Shown: positions 7,949-18,084, numbered from the stretch's first letter. The stretch: DNA of 64,000 nt from 62-47 sp044463945 (GCA_044463945.1 JBIQLW010000001.1:185191-249190), one strand, 5' to 3'. Made by a program: numbers and translations. The notes: generated by a model from the letters alone, not told the origin.

Positions 7949-9898
7949 ATGCAGGGCAAGCAATCCGACGTCTTCGAGCTGTTCTCGACAATCTATAATT
8001 CCGCTGCTCAGGAGGAGATGAGCCTCCAGCAATATCTGCTGGCGTGTCGTGAAGATAAATCGATGTATAGCTCGGCGCCCGAGCGCATGGTCGATGCGAT
8101 CGGCGAACCCACGCTGATCGATACCAGCAAAGACGAAAGGCTCGGCCGCATTTTTGCGAACAAGACGATCAAGCTCTATTCCGCCTTCTCCGACTTCTAT
8201 GGCATGGAAGACACGATTGAACGTATCGCTGGTTATTTCCGCTATGCCTCGCAAGGACTGGAGGAGCGCAAGCAGATTCTCTATCTGCTCGGCCCGGTTG
8301 GTGGCGGGAAGTCCTCGCTGGCAGAGCGACTGAAAAGCCTGATGGAGCAGCGGCCTATCTATACGCTCAAGGTCGGGACTCAGATCAGTCCAGTTTTTGA
8401 GTCACCGCTCGGGCTTTTCAGCCCAGACGGTATGGCCGATCTGCTGGAAGACAAATACGGGATCGCACGGCGACGCTTAAACGGCCTAATCTCGCCTTGG
8501 GCAGCGAAACGCCTTGATGAACTGGCCGGTGACATTTCCAAATTTTCCGTCGTGAAGCTCAAGCCGTCCCGGCTTCGCCAGATCGGCATCGCCAAGACCG
8601 AGCCGGGTGACGAAAACAATCAGGACGTCTCCGCGCTGGTCGGCAAGGTCGATATCCGGCAACTCGAGAACTACAGCCAGTCCGATCCGGATGCCTATTC
8701 CTACAGCGGCGGCCTGAACCGCACCACGCAGGGGCTGCTGGAGTTTGTCGAGATGTTCAAGGCGCCGATCAAGGTGCTGCACCCGCTGCTCACAGCAACG
8801 CAAGAGGGTAGCTACAACGGTACCGAGAACTTCGGATCGTTTCCCTACCAGGGAATAGTCGTAGCTCATTCCAACGAATCGGAATGGCTGCAATTCAAGA
8901 ACAACAAGAATAACGAGGCGTTTCTGGACCGCATCCTGGTGGTCAAGGTGCCATATTGTCTGCGGATCACAGAGGAAAGACAGATTTATGAAAAGCTTTT
9001 GCGCGAAAGCGAGCTTGTCGATAGCGCCTGCGCTCCCGAAGTTCTGGACATCCTCAGTCGGTTCACGGTGTCAACGCGTCTGACTGAGCATGAGAACTCG
9101 CCTCTCTATACCAAGATGCGGATCTATGACGGCGAGAACCTGAAAGACATCGACCCCAAGGCAAAGTCGATTCAGGAGTATCGGGACGCCGCCGGTATCG
9201 ATGAGGGCATGACCGGCGTCAGCACCCGTTTCGCCTTCAAGATCCTGTCCCAGACCTTCAACTACGACACCGAGGAAGTCGCCGCCGATCCCGTTCATCT
9301 GATGTACATTCTGGAAGATGCAATTAAGCGGGAACAGTTTCCGAAGAAGACCGAAGCCGCCTATCTCGACTTCATAAAGTCGGAGCTTGCCGCCAGGTAT
9401 GCGGAGTTTATCGGCCATGAGATACAGAAGGCCTATCTCGAGTCCTATAGCGAATACGGCCAGAATCTGTTCGATCGCTACATCGCTTATGCCGATGCGT
9501 GGATTGAAGACCAGGACTACAAGGACCCCGACACCGGCCAAATCCTCAATCGCGAGATTTTGGATAGCGAATTGTCGCAGGTGGAGAAGCTGGCTGGCAT
9601 CGCTAACCCAAAGGACTTTCGTAATGAGGTGGTGAAGTTTACGCTACGGGCGCGAGCCAGAAATAACGACCGCAATCCGTCTTGGCAAAGCTACGAGAAG
9701 TTGCGCGAAGTGATCGAGAAGCGCATGTTCGGCCAGGTTGAGGACCTGCTGCCCGTGATCAGCTTCGGATCCAAGCAGGATGGTGTCACCGAAAAGCGGC
9801 ATCATGAATTCGTGCAGAGGATGATCGGGCGCGGCTATACCGAGCGTCAGGTTCGACGGCTGGTCGATTGGTATATGCGAGTCAACAAGGCCGGCTAA
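7949..9898 (+). CDS. prkA: PrkA family serine protein kinase
   Basis: The 649-residue protein matches PrkA/YeaG in length and order: an N-terminal AAA-type PrkA domain with Walker A GPVGGGKS at residues 115-122, the family segment SPLGLF soon after, and a C-terminal kinase-like domain. It acts in the cytoplasm, and YeaG in enterobacteria affects nitrogen-starvation and stationary-phase physiology. The start is supported by GGGAGG seven bases upstream. It is the first gene of prkA-yeaH-spoVR; the gaps are 15 and 10 bases, so one transcript is expected. Whether it is a kinase or an AAA+ protease-like machine in this organism is unsettled. Confidence 0.95.
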   Translation: MQGKQSDVFELFSTIYNSAAQEEMSLQQYLLACREDKSMYSSAPERMVDAIGEPTLIDTSKDERLGRIFANKTIKLYSAFSDFYGMEDTIERIAGYFRYASQGLEERKQILYLLGPVGGGKSSLAERLKSLMEQRPIYTLKVGTQISPVFESPLGLFSPDGMADLLEDKYGIARRRLNGLISPWAAKRLDELAGDISKFSVVKLKPSRLRQIGIAKTEPGDENNQDVSALVGKVDIRQLENYSQSDPDAYSYSGGLNRTTQGLLEFVEMFKAPIKVLHPLLTATQEGSYNGTENFGSFPYQGIVVAHSNESEWLQFKNNKNNEAFLDRILVVKVPYCLRITEERQIYEKLLRESELVDSACAPEVLDILSRFTVSTRLTEHENSPLYTKMRIYDGENLKDIDPKAKSIQEYRDAAGIDEGMTGVSTRFAFKILSQTFNYDTEEVAADPVHLMYILEDAIKREQFPKKTEAAYLDFIKSELAARYAEFIGHEIQKAYLESYSEYGQNLFDRYIAYADAWIEDQDYKDPDTGQILNREILDSELSQVEKLAGIANPKDFRNEVVKFTLRARARNNDRNPSWQSYEKLREVIEKRMFGQVEDLLPVISFGSKQDGVTEKRHHEFVQRMIGRGYTERQVRRLVDWYMRVNKAG

Positions 9899-9913
9899 AG
9901 GCGGGAGCACGCT

Positions 9914-11221
9914 ATGCCGATCTTCATCGACCGCCGGCTCAACCCGAAAGACAAAAGTCTCGGCAACCGGCAACGTTTTCTGCGGCGCGCGCGCGAAGAC
10001 CTGAAGCGCAGTATCCGGGACGGTATCCGCAACAGTAAGATTACCGACGCGGACAGCGGACAGACGGTCTCAATTCCGAAGAAAGGTACGGACGAGCCGC
10101 GCTTCAAGGAGGCCAAAAATAGCGGTCGGCGCGAGCATATCCTGCCAGGCAATAAGCACTTCGCGTCCGGAGACCGGCTGCCCAAGCCCGGCGGCGGCAA
10201 TGCCGGCGTGTCCGGTCCGTCGATGAACGACTCGGAAGACGATTTCCGCTTCGTGCTCTCGCGCGAGGAGGTGCTCGACCTGTTCTTTGAGGACCTTGAA
10301 CTGCCCGATATGGTGAAGCTCAACTTGAAGGAAATCCTTGCCTTCAGGCCGCGGCGCGTGGGCTTTGCCGCCGCCGGTTCACCGACCAATATCAATGTTG
10401 GCCGCACCATGGGCAACAGCTATGGCCGCCGCATCGCGCTGAAGCGTCCCACACGAAAGGAGGTCGATGCGATCCGGCAGGAGATTGCGAAATTGGGAGC
10501 GGGGCCGCCCAGTCCGGCCGTTCGGCAGCGCATCGCTGCGCTGCAAGCCGAACTCGAGCAGATGGAGCGAAAACGACGGATGATCGCCTATGTCGATCCG
10601 GTGGATATCCGCTTCAATCGGTTCGAGGCGCAGCCCGTTCCGAACGCCAATGCCGTGATGTTCTGCCTGATGGATGTATCCGGCTCGATGGGTGAACGCG
10701 AGAAGGACCTTGCGAAGCGCTTCTTCGTGTTGCTGCATCTGTTCTTGAAGCGTCGTTACGACCGTACCGAAATCGTCTTCATCCGTCACACCCATGAGGC
10801 GCAGGAGGTGGACGAGGAAACCTTCTTCTATAGCACGCAGAGCGGCGGCACGGTGGTTTCGACCGCATTGGAGAAGATGTACCACATCGTTGGCGAGCGC
10901 TATCCCAGCAGCGAATGGAATATCTACGCCGCCCAAGCGTCCGACGGCGACAACGTCGTCGCCGATTCGCAGCGCTGCATCGCCCTCCTCAATCAGGAGA
11001 TCATGCGGTTTTGCCAGTACTACGCCTATGTCGAAATTATCGATGAGCGCGAACGGCATATCTTCGGCACAACCGAAAACGGCACCTCGCTTTGGCGAGC
11101 GTATAGCCTGGTCAACGAGAACTGGCCGAACTTCCAGATGACCCGCATCGCCGAGGCCGCCGATATCTATCCGGTATTCCGACAGCTCTTCACCAGGCAG
11201 GCGAAGGCGCGGACGAATTGA
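9914..11221 (+). CDS. yeaH: DUF444 family protein, YeaH-like
   Basis: This 435-residue protein belongs to the DUF444/YeaH family that almost always sits between prkA and spoVR. The N-terminal half is basic and charged. A von Willebrand factor A-like domain occupies the C-terminal half, with the metal-site motif DVSGS at residues 254-258 and the second site SGGTVVSTAL. A VWA protein beside an AAA protein usually acts as its partner, so a complex with PrkA is a reasonable inference. The start has GGGAG upstream, and the gap from prkA is 15 bases. Confidence 0.93.
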   Translation: MPIFIDRRLNPKDKSLGNRQRFLRRAREDLKRSIRDGIRNSKITDADSGQTVSIPKKGTDEPRFKEAKNSGRREHILPGNKHFASGDRLPKPGGGNAGVSGPSMNDSEDDFRFVLSREEVLDLFFEDLELPDMVKLNLKEILAFRPRRVGFAAAGSPTNINVGRTMGNSYGRRIALKRPTRKEVDAIRQEIAKLGAGPPSPAVRQRIAALQAELEQMERKRRMIAYVDPVDIRFNRFEAQPVPNANAVMFCLMDVSGSMGEREKDLAKRFFVLLHLFLKRRYDRTEIVFIRHTHEAQEVDEETFFYSTQSGGTVVSTALEKMYHIVGERYPSSEWNIYAAQASDGDNVVADSQRCIALLNQEIMRFCQYYAYVEIIDERERHIFGTTENGTSLWRAYSLVNENWPNFQMTRIAEAADIYPVFRQLFTRQAKARTN

Positions 11222-11231
11222 GGATCGGCCG

Positions 11232-12770
11232 ATGAATTCCACCTCATGCCAATCCGACCTTCTGTTCTCCGGTTCGGACTGGGGGTTCGGTACTCTGTCG
11301 CGCACCTTCGACGCGATCGAGCGAGTTGCAGTCGAAGACCTAAATCTCGATATCTACCCCGTACAGATGGAGATCATTTCGTCCGAACAGATGCTGGATG
11401 CCTATTCCTCCATCGGCATGCCGCTGATGTACCGGCACTGGTCGTTCGGCAAGCATTTCCTCTACCAGGAGCTGCTCTATCGCAAAGGGGGCCGCGGGCT
11501 GGCGTACGAGATCGTCATCAACTCCAATCCCTGCATCGTCTATCTGATGGAAGAGAACACCATGGCGCTGCAGGCGCTGGTGATCGCCCACGCTGCGTTC
11601 GGTCACAATCATTTTTTCAAGAACAACTATCTGTTTAAGGAGTGGACCGATGCCAGCGCGATCCTCAGCTATCTCGACTTCGCGAAGAACTACATCGCCC
11701 GCTGCGAGGAACGGCACGGCTTAAGCGCCGTGGAGGAAATCCTCGATACGGCGCACGCGCTGATGGAGCAAGGCGTGTTCCGCTACCGGCGGCCACCGAA
11801 ACTCTCACCGGAGAAACAACAACAAAACCTGCGCGGACGCCTTGAGCATGAAGAGCGCTCCTACAATGACCTTTGGCGAACCTTACCGTCATCGAAAAGC
11901 GGAGGCCGGGCTGACGAAAATGAAAGCAAGGCGGCCGAACGACGCAGATCGCTGAATCTTCCGGAAGAAAACCTTCTTTATTTTCTAGAGAAGAACAGTC
12001 TGATCCTTGAGCCGTGGCAGCGCGAAATCCTCCGGATTGTGCGCATCATTGCACAATACTTCTATCCACAACGACAGACGCAGGTGATGAACGAGGGTTG
12101 CGCCACTTTCTGCCACTACACGCTGATGAATGCGCTGTTCGATCGGGGCCTCGTCAACGAAGGCACGATGCTGGAAGTTCTACGTAACCATTCCAACGTG
12201 GTCTTCCAACCGACTTTCGACGATCCGCGCTATAGCGGGATTAATCCCTATGCGCTGGGGCTCGATATGATGCAGGATATCCAGCGCATCTCGACCCAAC
12301 CGACAGAGGAGGATCGCGACTGGTTTCCGGACATCGCAGGCAAATCCGACTGGCGCGCCACGCTGCTCGATGCCTGGGCCAATCACCGCGACGAGTCCTT
12401 CATCCGCCAGTATCTGAGCCCCACGTTGATCCGCAAATGGCGGCTTTTTCTGCTTTCCGACACGGCCAGTGAGCCACATTACGAGGTGGCCTCGATCCAT
12501 AATGAGCGCGGATACCAGCAGATCCGTTCTGCGCTTGCTCACAGCTACGACATCGGCGCAAACCGGTCCGATATTCAGATCGTTGATGTCGATCTGCTTG
12601 GGGACCGTCACCTGCGGCTGGAGCACAAAGTCACCGACGGTATTCTGCTGGAGAATGATAGCTGCGCCGCGACGTTGCAACATATCCGCAGGCTGTGGGG
12701 CTATCCGGTGAGCTTGGTCGGCGTGGATGCAAATACCGGCACAAAGATTTACGAACGCTCGAGCAACTAG
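11232..12770 (+). CDS. spoVR: SpoVR family protein
   Basis: The 512-residue product has the family's features: the early segment DLNLDIYPVQMEIISSEQML, the conserved MYRHWSFGKHF and AHAAFGHNHFFKNN blocks rich in His, and the central block MNEGCATFCHY. The name comes from Bacillus spore cortex work, but non-sporing bacteria carry it next to prkA and yeaH (YcgB in E. coli), where it is a stress-linked protein of unknown biochemistry. The conserved His and Glu residues suggest metal binding. It closes the three-gene operon. Confidence 0.93.
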   Translation: MNSTSCQSDLLFSGSDWGFGTLSRTFDAIERVAVEDLNLDIYPVQMEIISSEQMLDAYSSIGMPLMYRHWSFGKHFLYQELLYRKGGRGLAYEIVINSNPCIVYLMEENTMALQALVIAHAAFGHNHFFKNNYLFKEWTDASAILSYLDFAKNYIARCEERHGLSAVEEILDTAHALMEQGVFRYRRPPKLSPEKQQQNLRGRLEHEERSYNDLWRTLPSSKSGGRADENESKAAERRRSLNLPEENLLYFLEKNSLILEPWQREILRIVRIIAQYFYPQRQTQVMNEGCATFCHYTLMNALFDRGLVNEGTMLEVLRNHSNVVFQPTFDDPRYSGINPYALGLDMMQDIQRISTQPTEEDRDWFPDIAGKSDWRATLLDAWANHRDESFIRQYLSPTLIRKWRLFLLSDTASEPHYEVASIHNERGYQQIRSALAHSYDIGANRSDIQIVDVDLLGDRHLRLEHKVTDGILLENDSCAATLQHIRRLWGYPVSLVGVDANTGTKIYERSSN

Positions 12771-12874
12771 CGCTACTTTGGCAGCTCTTTAGTGCCTGGC
12801 GATCTCCGGGATTTTCCAAGAGGGTGTCCGCATCCTCAGGTATGGCGTCGAACGGGGGATATCATCTATTGTTG

Positions 12875-12902
12875 CGCGCCTTGCGCTGAGCAGGAAGGCG
12901 CG
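12875..12902. terminator. Stem-loop between convergent spoVR and DUF3175 genes
   Basis: CGCGCCTT at 12875-12882 and AAGGCGCG at 12895-12902 form a perfect eight-base stem with a 12-base loop, placed between two convergent genes. There is no T-run on either side, so its role as an intrinsic terminator is uncertain. Confidence 0.35.
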
Positions 12903-12935
12903 GATGCGTTGACCGACCACGCGCCATAGACGACG

Positions 12936-13226
12936 TCAGTTCTCAGCGGGCCTTCCATATGCTCGGCGCAGCTCGTCCTTTGCATCTTCTAGGACCTTCT
13001 TGCGCTTCGCCGGAAGGTTCCTGCCAGCGCGATTGACGTAGAAGGTCAGCATGGACATCGCCGAGCGAAAGGGCCCGGATTTGCGGTTTTTGCTCTTGTC
13101 GGCGGAGCGCTTCAGTAATGCCGCAATCTCTTTTGGGTCGTCCTTCTCGAACACATGCGGCTCCAGTTCCAGCGCATCACTGTGCTCCGTGACTTCCGCC
13201 GACCACTTCTTCGCCTTATTGGGCAT
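12936..13226 (-). CDS. DUF3175 domain protein
   Basis: This 96-residue basic protein matches the DUF3175 family: KWSAEVTEHSDALELEPHVF, then DPKEIAALLKRSA, then SAMSMLTFYVNRAGRNLPA, and a C-terminal RAKDELRR-like helix. The family is common in rhizobia and relatives and has no known function. The high Lys/Arg content and small size could suit nucleic-acid binding, but that is a guess. It is preceded by a GGTTTCT-type leader with AGG near the start. It points toward spoVR. Confidence 0.8.
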   Translation of the reverse strand: MPNKAKKWSAEVTEHSDALELEPHVFEKDDPKEIAALLKRSADKSKNRKSGPFRSAMSMLTFYVNRAGRNLPAKRKKVLEDAKDELRRAYGRPAEN

Positions 13227-13291
13227 GAGAAACCTCCAAAAGTCCGATTTGAGTGTTTTTCAATCCCCCGGCAAGCTCCGGTGCCGGTACC

Positions 13292-13729
13292 TCAATCCCG
13301 AGGCTGCTTGGGCACGGTCTCTGGTGGGATGACGGGTGTTTTACCCGTGTCCGGAGGGCGCTCTTCAATCTCCTGATCGCCGGTCTTTGGGGGAGTGAGC
13401 ACACCGTTGCAGTATTCCAGCCCCGGTCGCCGCTTACTGTCTGCCCGACTGTCCCGTCTGTTGGTTTTGTCGTCACCTGATTCAGGTTGGCCCCTGGGCT
13501 GCGCCTGACATCGGTCCGTCGGCTCTGTCGCGTTCGCATCGCCGCCTGATGTCTGGGCGGCAGCGGGGCTGACTGCCGCAATGCAGCCCAGCAGCGCGGC
13601 TGTGAGGAAAGAAGTTCGAATTGTGGTCGGCGCAGGAAACTTCGGCTGGAGCGGGTTCCCTGGTTGTACCGGTGCCGGATCGTCGCGCCGTGGTCGCGGA
13701 TTATTTGGACCTGGCATGAACACGGTCAT
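13292..13729 (-). CDS. Proline-rich exported protein, unknown function
   Basis: From the ATG at 13729 the product is 145 residues (MTVFMPGPNN...). A Pro/Arg-rich N-terminal arm of about 40 residues precedes a hydrophobic stretch (SFLTAALLGCIAAVSPAAAQ) that looks like a signal peptide with an AAA-Q cleavage site. The mature part is hydrophilic, Asp/Arg/Pro-rich and low in complexity, with one Cys pair (C and YCNG). A later start would give a more standard signal peptide. It follows fdoH by 94 bases on the same strand, where a gamma subunit would be expected, but it bears no resemblance to FdnI. I do not recognise it. Confidence 0.45.
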   Translation of the reverse strand: MTVFMPGPNNPRPRRDDPAPVQPGNPLQPKFPAPTTIRTSFLTAALLGCIAAVSPAAAQTSGGDANATEPTDRCQAQPRGQPESGDDKTNRRDSRADSKRRPGLEYCNGVLTPPKTGDQEIEERPPDTGKTPVIPPETVPKQPRD

Positions 13730-13822
13730 CGTAAGCCTCTTTGGTACCAATCCTCGCGAGCACGATGCGTTCCTGACGCAATGATGGGAGGCCCGCGAAA
13801 CGCCGGTCTGGCGTACCCGCAA

Positions 13823-14779
13823 TTATCCGGAGTCACGATGCCCCAGCTCGGTCAGCCGCTCCGCATTCTCTTCATCTTCCTCAGAAACCGTGTTCGGACC
13901 TCTGATCGTGTAGTGCAGGGCGCCGAGCACAGTAGCCACGCCCATAACGACCAGTCCGGCATACTTGGTTGCACCCTTCCAGATTTCGACAATCGGGCTG
14001 ATGGCCGGATCTTTTGGAAGATCGGCGTAAATCTCCGGCTTGTCTGCGTGGTGCAGGACGTACATCACATGGGTCCCGCCGACGCCAGGTGGGTCGTAAA
14101 GACCGGCGTTGGTGTAGCCGCGCGACTTCAGATCCTTGATGCGATCTTCCGCGTGCCGTTTCATTTCTTCCTTTGTGCCGAATACAATCGCATGTGTCGG
14201 GCAGGCCTTGGCGCAGGCCGGCCCCTGACCCACAGCGACGCGATCGGAACACAGCGTGCATTTATAGGCCGTTTGATCAGTTTGAGAGATGCGCGGGATA
14301 TTAAATGGGCATCCCTTGATGCAATAGCCGCAACCAATGCAGTTCTCGTGTACAAAATCGACGATCCCGTTTGAGTACTGAACGATCGCTCCGGGAGCCG
14401 GACAGGCCTTGAGACAACCGGGGTCCTCGCAATGCATGCAACCATCCTTGCGGATCAACCATTCCAGATTCTCAGTCTCTGGATTGATCCACTCGGTGAA
14501 GCGCATCAGCGTGAACATCTGCGGCGTAAGATCTTCCGGATTATCGTAGACGCCCAGATTCTCGCCCACCGGCTGCCGCATATCGTTCCACTCAAGACAT
14601 GCGGCCTGACACGCTTTGCAGCCGATGCATTTGGATACGTCGATCAGTTTGGCCACCGGCGTCAGTTGACGCGCCGGCTTGGGCACCGATGAAGCCGAGC
14701 GACGAACCAAATCCTGCTGGCCGAAGGTTGCGGCAGGATTGTTAACGTTGGGATTTGGCAACTCGAACTCGAAGGCCAT
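13823..14779 (-). CDS. fdoH: Formate dehydrogenase iron-sulfur (beta) subunit
   Basis: The start chosen is the ATG at 14777-14779 with AAGGAGG seven bases upstream, giving 318 residues; the longer open frame has no support. Four ferredoxin-type Cys clusters are visible (CIGCKACQAAC, CMHCEDPGCLKAC, CIGCGYCIKGC, CTLCS...CAKAC), as in FdnH/FdoH. A single membrane helix near the C-terminus (YAGLVVMGVATVLGALHYTI) would anchor it on the periplasmic face. It passes electrons from the alpha subunit to a cytochrome b gamma subunit, which is not encoded here. It lies 10 bases downstream of fdoG. It could equally be called fdnH. Confidence 0.93.
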   Translation of the reverse strand: MAFEFELPNPNVNNPAATFGQQDLVRRSASSVPKPARQLTPVAKLIDVSKCIGCKACQAACLEWNDMRQPVGENLGVYDNPEDLTPQMFTLMRFTEWINPETENLEWLIRKDGCMHCEDPGCLKACPAPGAIVQYSNGIVDFVHENCIGCGYCIKGCPFNIPRISQTDQTAYKCTLCSDRVAVGQGPACAKACPTHAIVFGTKEEMKRHAEDRIKDLKSRGYTNAGLYDPPGVGGTHVMYVLHHADKPEIYADLPKDPAISPIVEIWKGATKYAGLVVMGVATVLGALHYTIRGPNTVSEEDEENAERLTELGHRDSG

Positions 14780-14789
14780 GGCTGCCTCC

Positions 14790-17700
14790 TTAAGCCACCG
14801 GTCCGGTAATGGGCTCGATATTGACGAGGAACGCCTTGAACTCCGGCGTTTCGATATTGGCGTCACCGACGAAGGGAGACAGCGAATTCGGGCCAAAGCC
14901 CTTTTTCGCCGCGCCCATGAAGCCCCAATGCAGCGGAATGCCGACGACGTGCACGGTCTTGCCGCCGCACATCAACGGTGCGATGCGCTTTGTCACCACG
15001 GCCTTCGCTTTGATGGAGCCACGCTTCGACCACACGCGAACCCAGCCACCCGCCTTGATATTCCGCTCCTTCGCGAGTTGCTCGGAAATCTCGACAAAGA
15101 ACTCCGGTTGGAGCGATGCATTGATCTGCGCGTGCTTGGTCCAGTAATGAAAGTGCTCGGTGAGGCGGTAGGATGTCGCAGCATAAGGAAACTCATCCGC
15201 GTCGCCGAACTGCTTCAGATCGGCCTCGAATACCCGGGCAACAGGATTGCCGCGAATTCTCGGTGCCAGCACGTTGGCGACCGGCGATTCAAAGGGCTCA
15301 TAATGCGCCGGAAATGGCCCGTCGCGCATCATGCCGCGTGTAAACAGGCGCGCGGTGCCTTCCGGGTTCATGATGAACGGCTGCACCTCGCCCGGCTTGG
15401 CGTCCGGCGCAATGTCAGGTACATCGTAACCAGCCCATTTGGCACCATCCCACCACAACAGCTTGCGACTCGGGTCCCACGGCTCGCCGTTCACGTCCGC
15501 CGATGCGCGATTATAGAGGATGCGGCGATTGGCAGGCCATGAAAAGGCCCAGTTCGGGAAAGCGCCTGTATGGTCGGGATCGTTGTTGTCGCGCCGCGCC
15601 ATCTGATTGCCGGCTTCGGTATAGGAGCCGGTGAAGATCCAGCATCCCGCAGCCGTCGTGCCGTCATCGCGGAGCGCGCCGAACGTGGCCAGTTGCTTGC
15701 CCTTCTGCAATATCGTTTTGGACGGATCGTTGGGATCCGGCACGTCGGCAAGTACGTAGCCGTTGGCCTCCTTCGCAATCTCGTCAGGACGTGGAAAGTC
15801 TGGATCTTCATAGTTCCAAACCAGTTTGGTGATCGGATCGGAAAACGCACCGCCTTCCTTCTCATAGAGCGCTTTCAGGCGCTGGTGAATTTGCGCCATG
15901 ATCCAGTTGTCGTGCTTGGCTTCGCCGGGAGGGCTTCCGCCCGGCTAGTGCCATTGCAGCCAGCGGCTGGAATTGACCAGCGACCCTTCATCCTCGGCGA
16001 AGCAGGTTGTAGGAAGCTCAATCACCTCGGTCTGGATGCTGGCGGGGTCAACGTCGTTATGCTCGCCGTGGTTCTGCCAGAAATGCGCCGTTTCCGTCTG
16101 CAACGGATCCATCACCACCAGGAATTTGAGCTTCGACAGCGCTGCCGTCACCTTTCCCCGGTTCGACAACGCCAACAGCGGATTGAAGCCCTGGCAGAAA
16201 TAGCCGTTGACCTTCCCCTCGTGCATCAGCTCGAAGATTCGCAGCATGTCATAGCCGAGCACGTCGAGCTTGGGCAGATAGTCATAGGCCCAGTCATTCT
16301 CCGCCGTCGCAGCATCTCCCCACATGAATTTCTGGAAGCTGACGAAGAACTTCTTGTAGTTCTGCCAGTAGCTCATCTGGCCGGGCCGCAACGGCTTGAA
16401 CTGGCGTGTCGAGATATAGGCATCGAACGTCGCCTCTTTCTCCAGCGGAATTGTCAGATATCCGGGAATCAGATTCGACATCAGTCCGAGATCAGTCAGG
16501 CCCTGAATATTGGAATGGCCGCGCAGCGCGTTCATGCCGCCCCCCCGCACGCCGATATTGCCGAGAACAAGCTGCAACATCGCCATCGCGCGGATGTTCT
16601 GTGCGCCTTTGGAATGCTGAGTCCAGCCGAGCGCATACATTGAGGTCATCGTCTTGGTCCTCGACGAGCACTCGGAAACCATCTCCGCCACTTTGAGGAA
16701 CTTGGCTTTCGGCGTACCGCAGATGCGTTCCACCATCTCCGGCGTATAGATCGAAACGTGCTTCTTCAGCAGACTCCAAACACACCTCGGATGCTCAAGA
16801 GCTTCATCTGCCTGCACATAACCATCGGCGCCGAGTTCGTAGTCCCAGCTCTCCCGATTGTAGTCGCGCTTGATCTCGTCGTAGCCGGTGAACAGGCCGT
16901 CCTTATAATCGAACCCTTCCTTGATGAGGTAAGGCGCGTTTGTGAACGCCTTCACATAATCCCACTGCACCTTGTCGTGCGAGATGCAATAGTTGATGAG
17001 CCCCAGAAGGAAGGCGATATCGGTGCCTTGCCGGATTGGCGCATATAGGTCCGAAACCGAGGCGGAACGCGTGTAGCGCGGATCGATGACGATCAGCCGG
17101 GCGCCTCTGTTGGCTTTTGCCTCAGTCACCCATTTGAATCCGCATGGGTGCGCTTCCGCAGCATTGCCGCCCATGATCACTACGAGGTCGGTGTTATTGA
17201 TATCCGTCCACGAGTTGGTCATCGCGCCGCGACCGAATGTTGGGGCCAAACTGGCCACCGTCGGTCCGTGTCAAACACGCGCTTGGTTGTCGAACGCCAG
17301 AATTCCTGTGCTCCGCACGACCTTATATGTGAGGAGCGCCGTTTCGTTGGTTGTGGCAGACGCCGCCAAAAAGCCGGTGGTCAGCCACCGGTTGACCGTC
17401 TCGCCAGCGGCATTCTTAGCGATAAAATTCTTGTCGCGATCATCCTTCATCAGCCGCGCGATGCGCTCCAGCGCGAAGTCCCAGGATACGCGTTCGAATG
17501 TGTCGGATCCTGGCTTTCTAATTCGAGGATATTGGGTGCGGGTCTTTGCCTGGACCATATCGCGCAACGCCGCGCCCTTCGGGCACAGTGTGCCCCGGTT
17601 GGTCGGATGATCGACGTCGCCCTCGATATGGGTAATCTGGGCCTTCTCGCCTTTCGAGAGATCTCCCCGAGCATAGATGATGATGCCGCACGCGACCGAG

Positions 17701-17870
17701 CAATAGGTGCAAGTATTGCGTGCTTCTGTGGTGCCCATCAACTTGAAACGCCGTATCGCGGCCGCATAGGCACTTTCGGCCTCACCAAACCCAAGCGCAC
17801 CGATCGCCGTTATGGCAACGCCGCCGCTGGCGCATTGAATAAATTTCCGGCGCGAGAGCTCCATGTTCAT
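14790..17870 (-). CDS. fdoG: Selenocysteine formate dehydrogenase alpha subunit, interrupted by an in-frame amber codon
   Basis: Three collinear, same-frame segments make one FdnG/FdoG-like protein of 1026 codons. The first (17870-17271) has a twin-arginine signal (SRRKFIQ, residues 6-12) and [4Fe-4S] cysteines C54, C57, C61 and C96. It ends DNQARV just before UGA at codon 200, and the frame continues HGPTVASLAPTFGRGAMTN, exactly as in E. coli where this UGA is selenocysteine. The second (to 15948) carries the molybdopterin domain and ends RWLQWH; there a UAG stands where E. coli has Trp. The third (15944-14790) carries the MGD-binding C-terminal domain intact. It oxidises periplasmic formate to CO2. 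UGA is expected biology. The UAG means a pseudogene, a two-part product restarting at ATG 15899, or a sequencing error. Confidence 0.85.
15945..15947 (-). other. In-frame UAG within fdoG
   Basis: CAC-TAG-CCG on the minus strand replaces the Trp codon that follows RWLQWH in homologues, a single TGG to TAG change. Reading resumes in the same frame with PGGSPPGEAKHDNWIMAQ, which still aligns to the family (compare ADAPGEA in E. coli), so no bases were lost. The first downstream ATG is at 15899. Confidence 0.85.
17244..17273 (-). promoter_or_regulatory. Selenocysteine UGA and SECIS-like hairpin of fdoG
   Basis: The UGA codon is at 17271-17273 on the minus strand. About 15-25 bases further 3' in the mRNA, GGCC-AGUUU-GGCC can form a stem with a GU-containing loop. 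This is the place and form of the bacterial SECIS element in E. coli fdnG (GCC-AGUCU-GGC). SelB binding would allow Sec insertion, and selABCD must lie elsewhere in the genome. Confidence 0.7.
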
Positions 17871-18084
17871 GGCCGGCCCCTTTCAAATCCTGGCGCGAAA
17901 CCATAGAAATTCTTAGGCGATCCGGCCGTTCAAAACCGACCAATAACATCACCGTGATTTGGAAGGCGGGGCATCCCCGCCGATGGTGGCCTCATTCGTC
18001 TATTGCCGATCCGAAGTGTTGAACTGTTTGAAGCGTGAACTGCTATTGCCGAACTGCTTATTTTGTCTCCGGCGGGAGGGCACA

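Noticed and set aside
15945..15947. UAG in fdoG as a pyrrolysine codon
   Set aside because: Pyrrolysine is limited to methylamine-using archaea and a few bacteria, the site is a structural Trp in homologues, and no pyl signal is seen.
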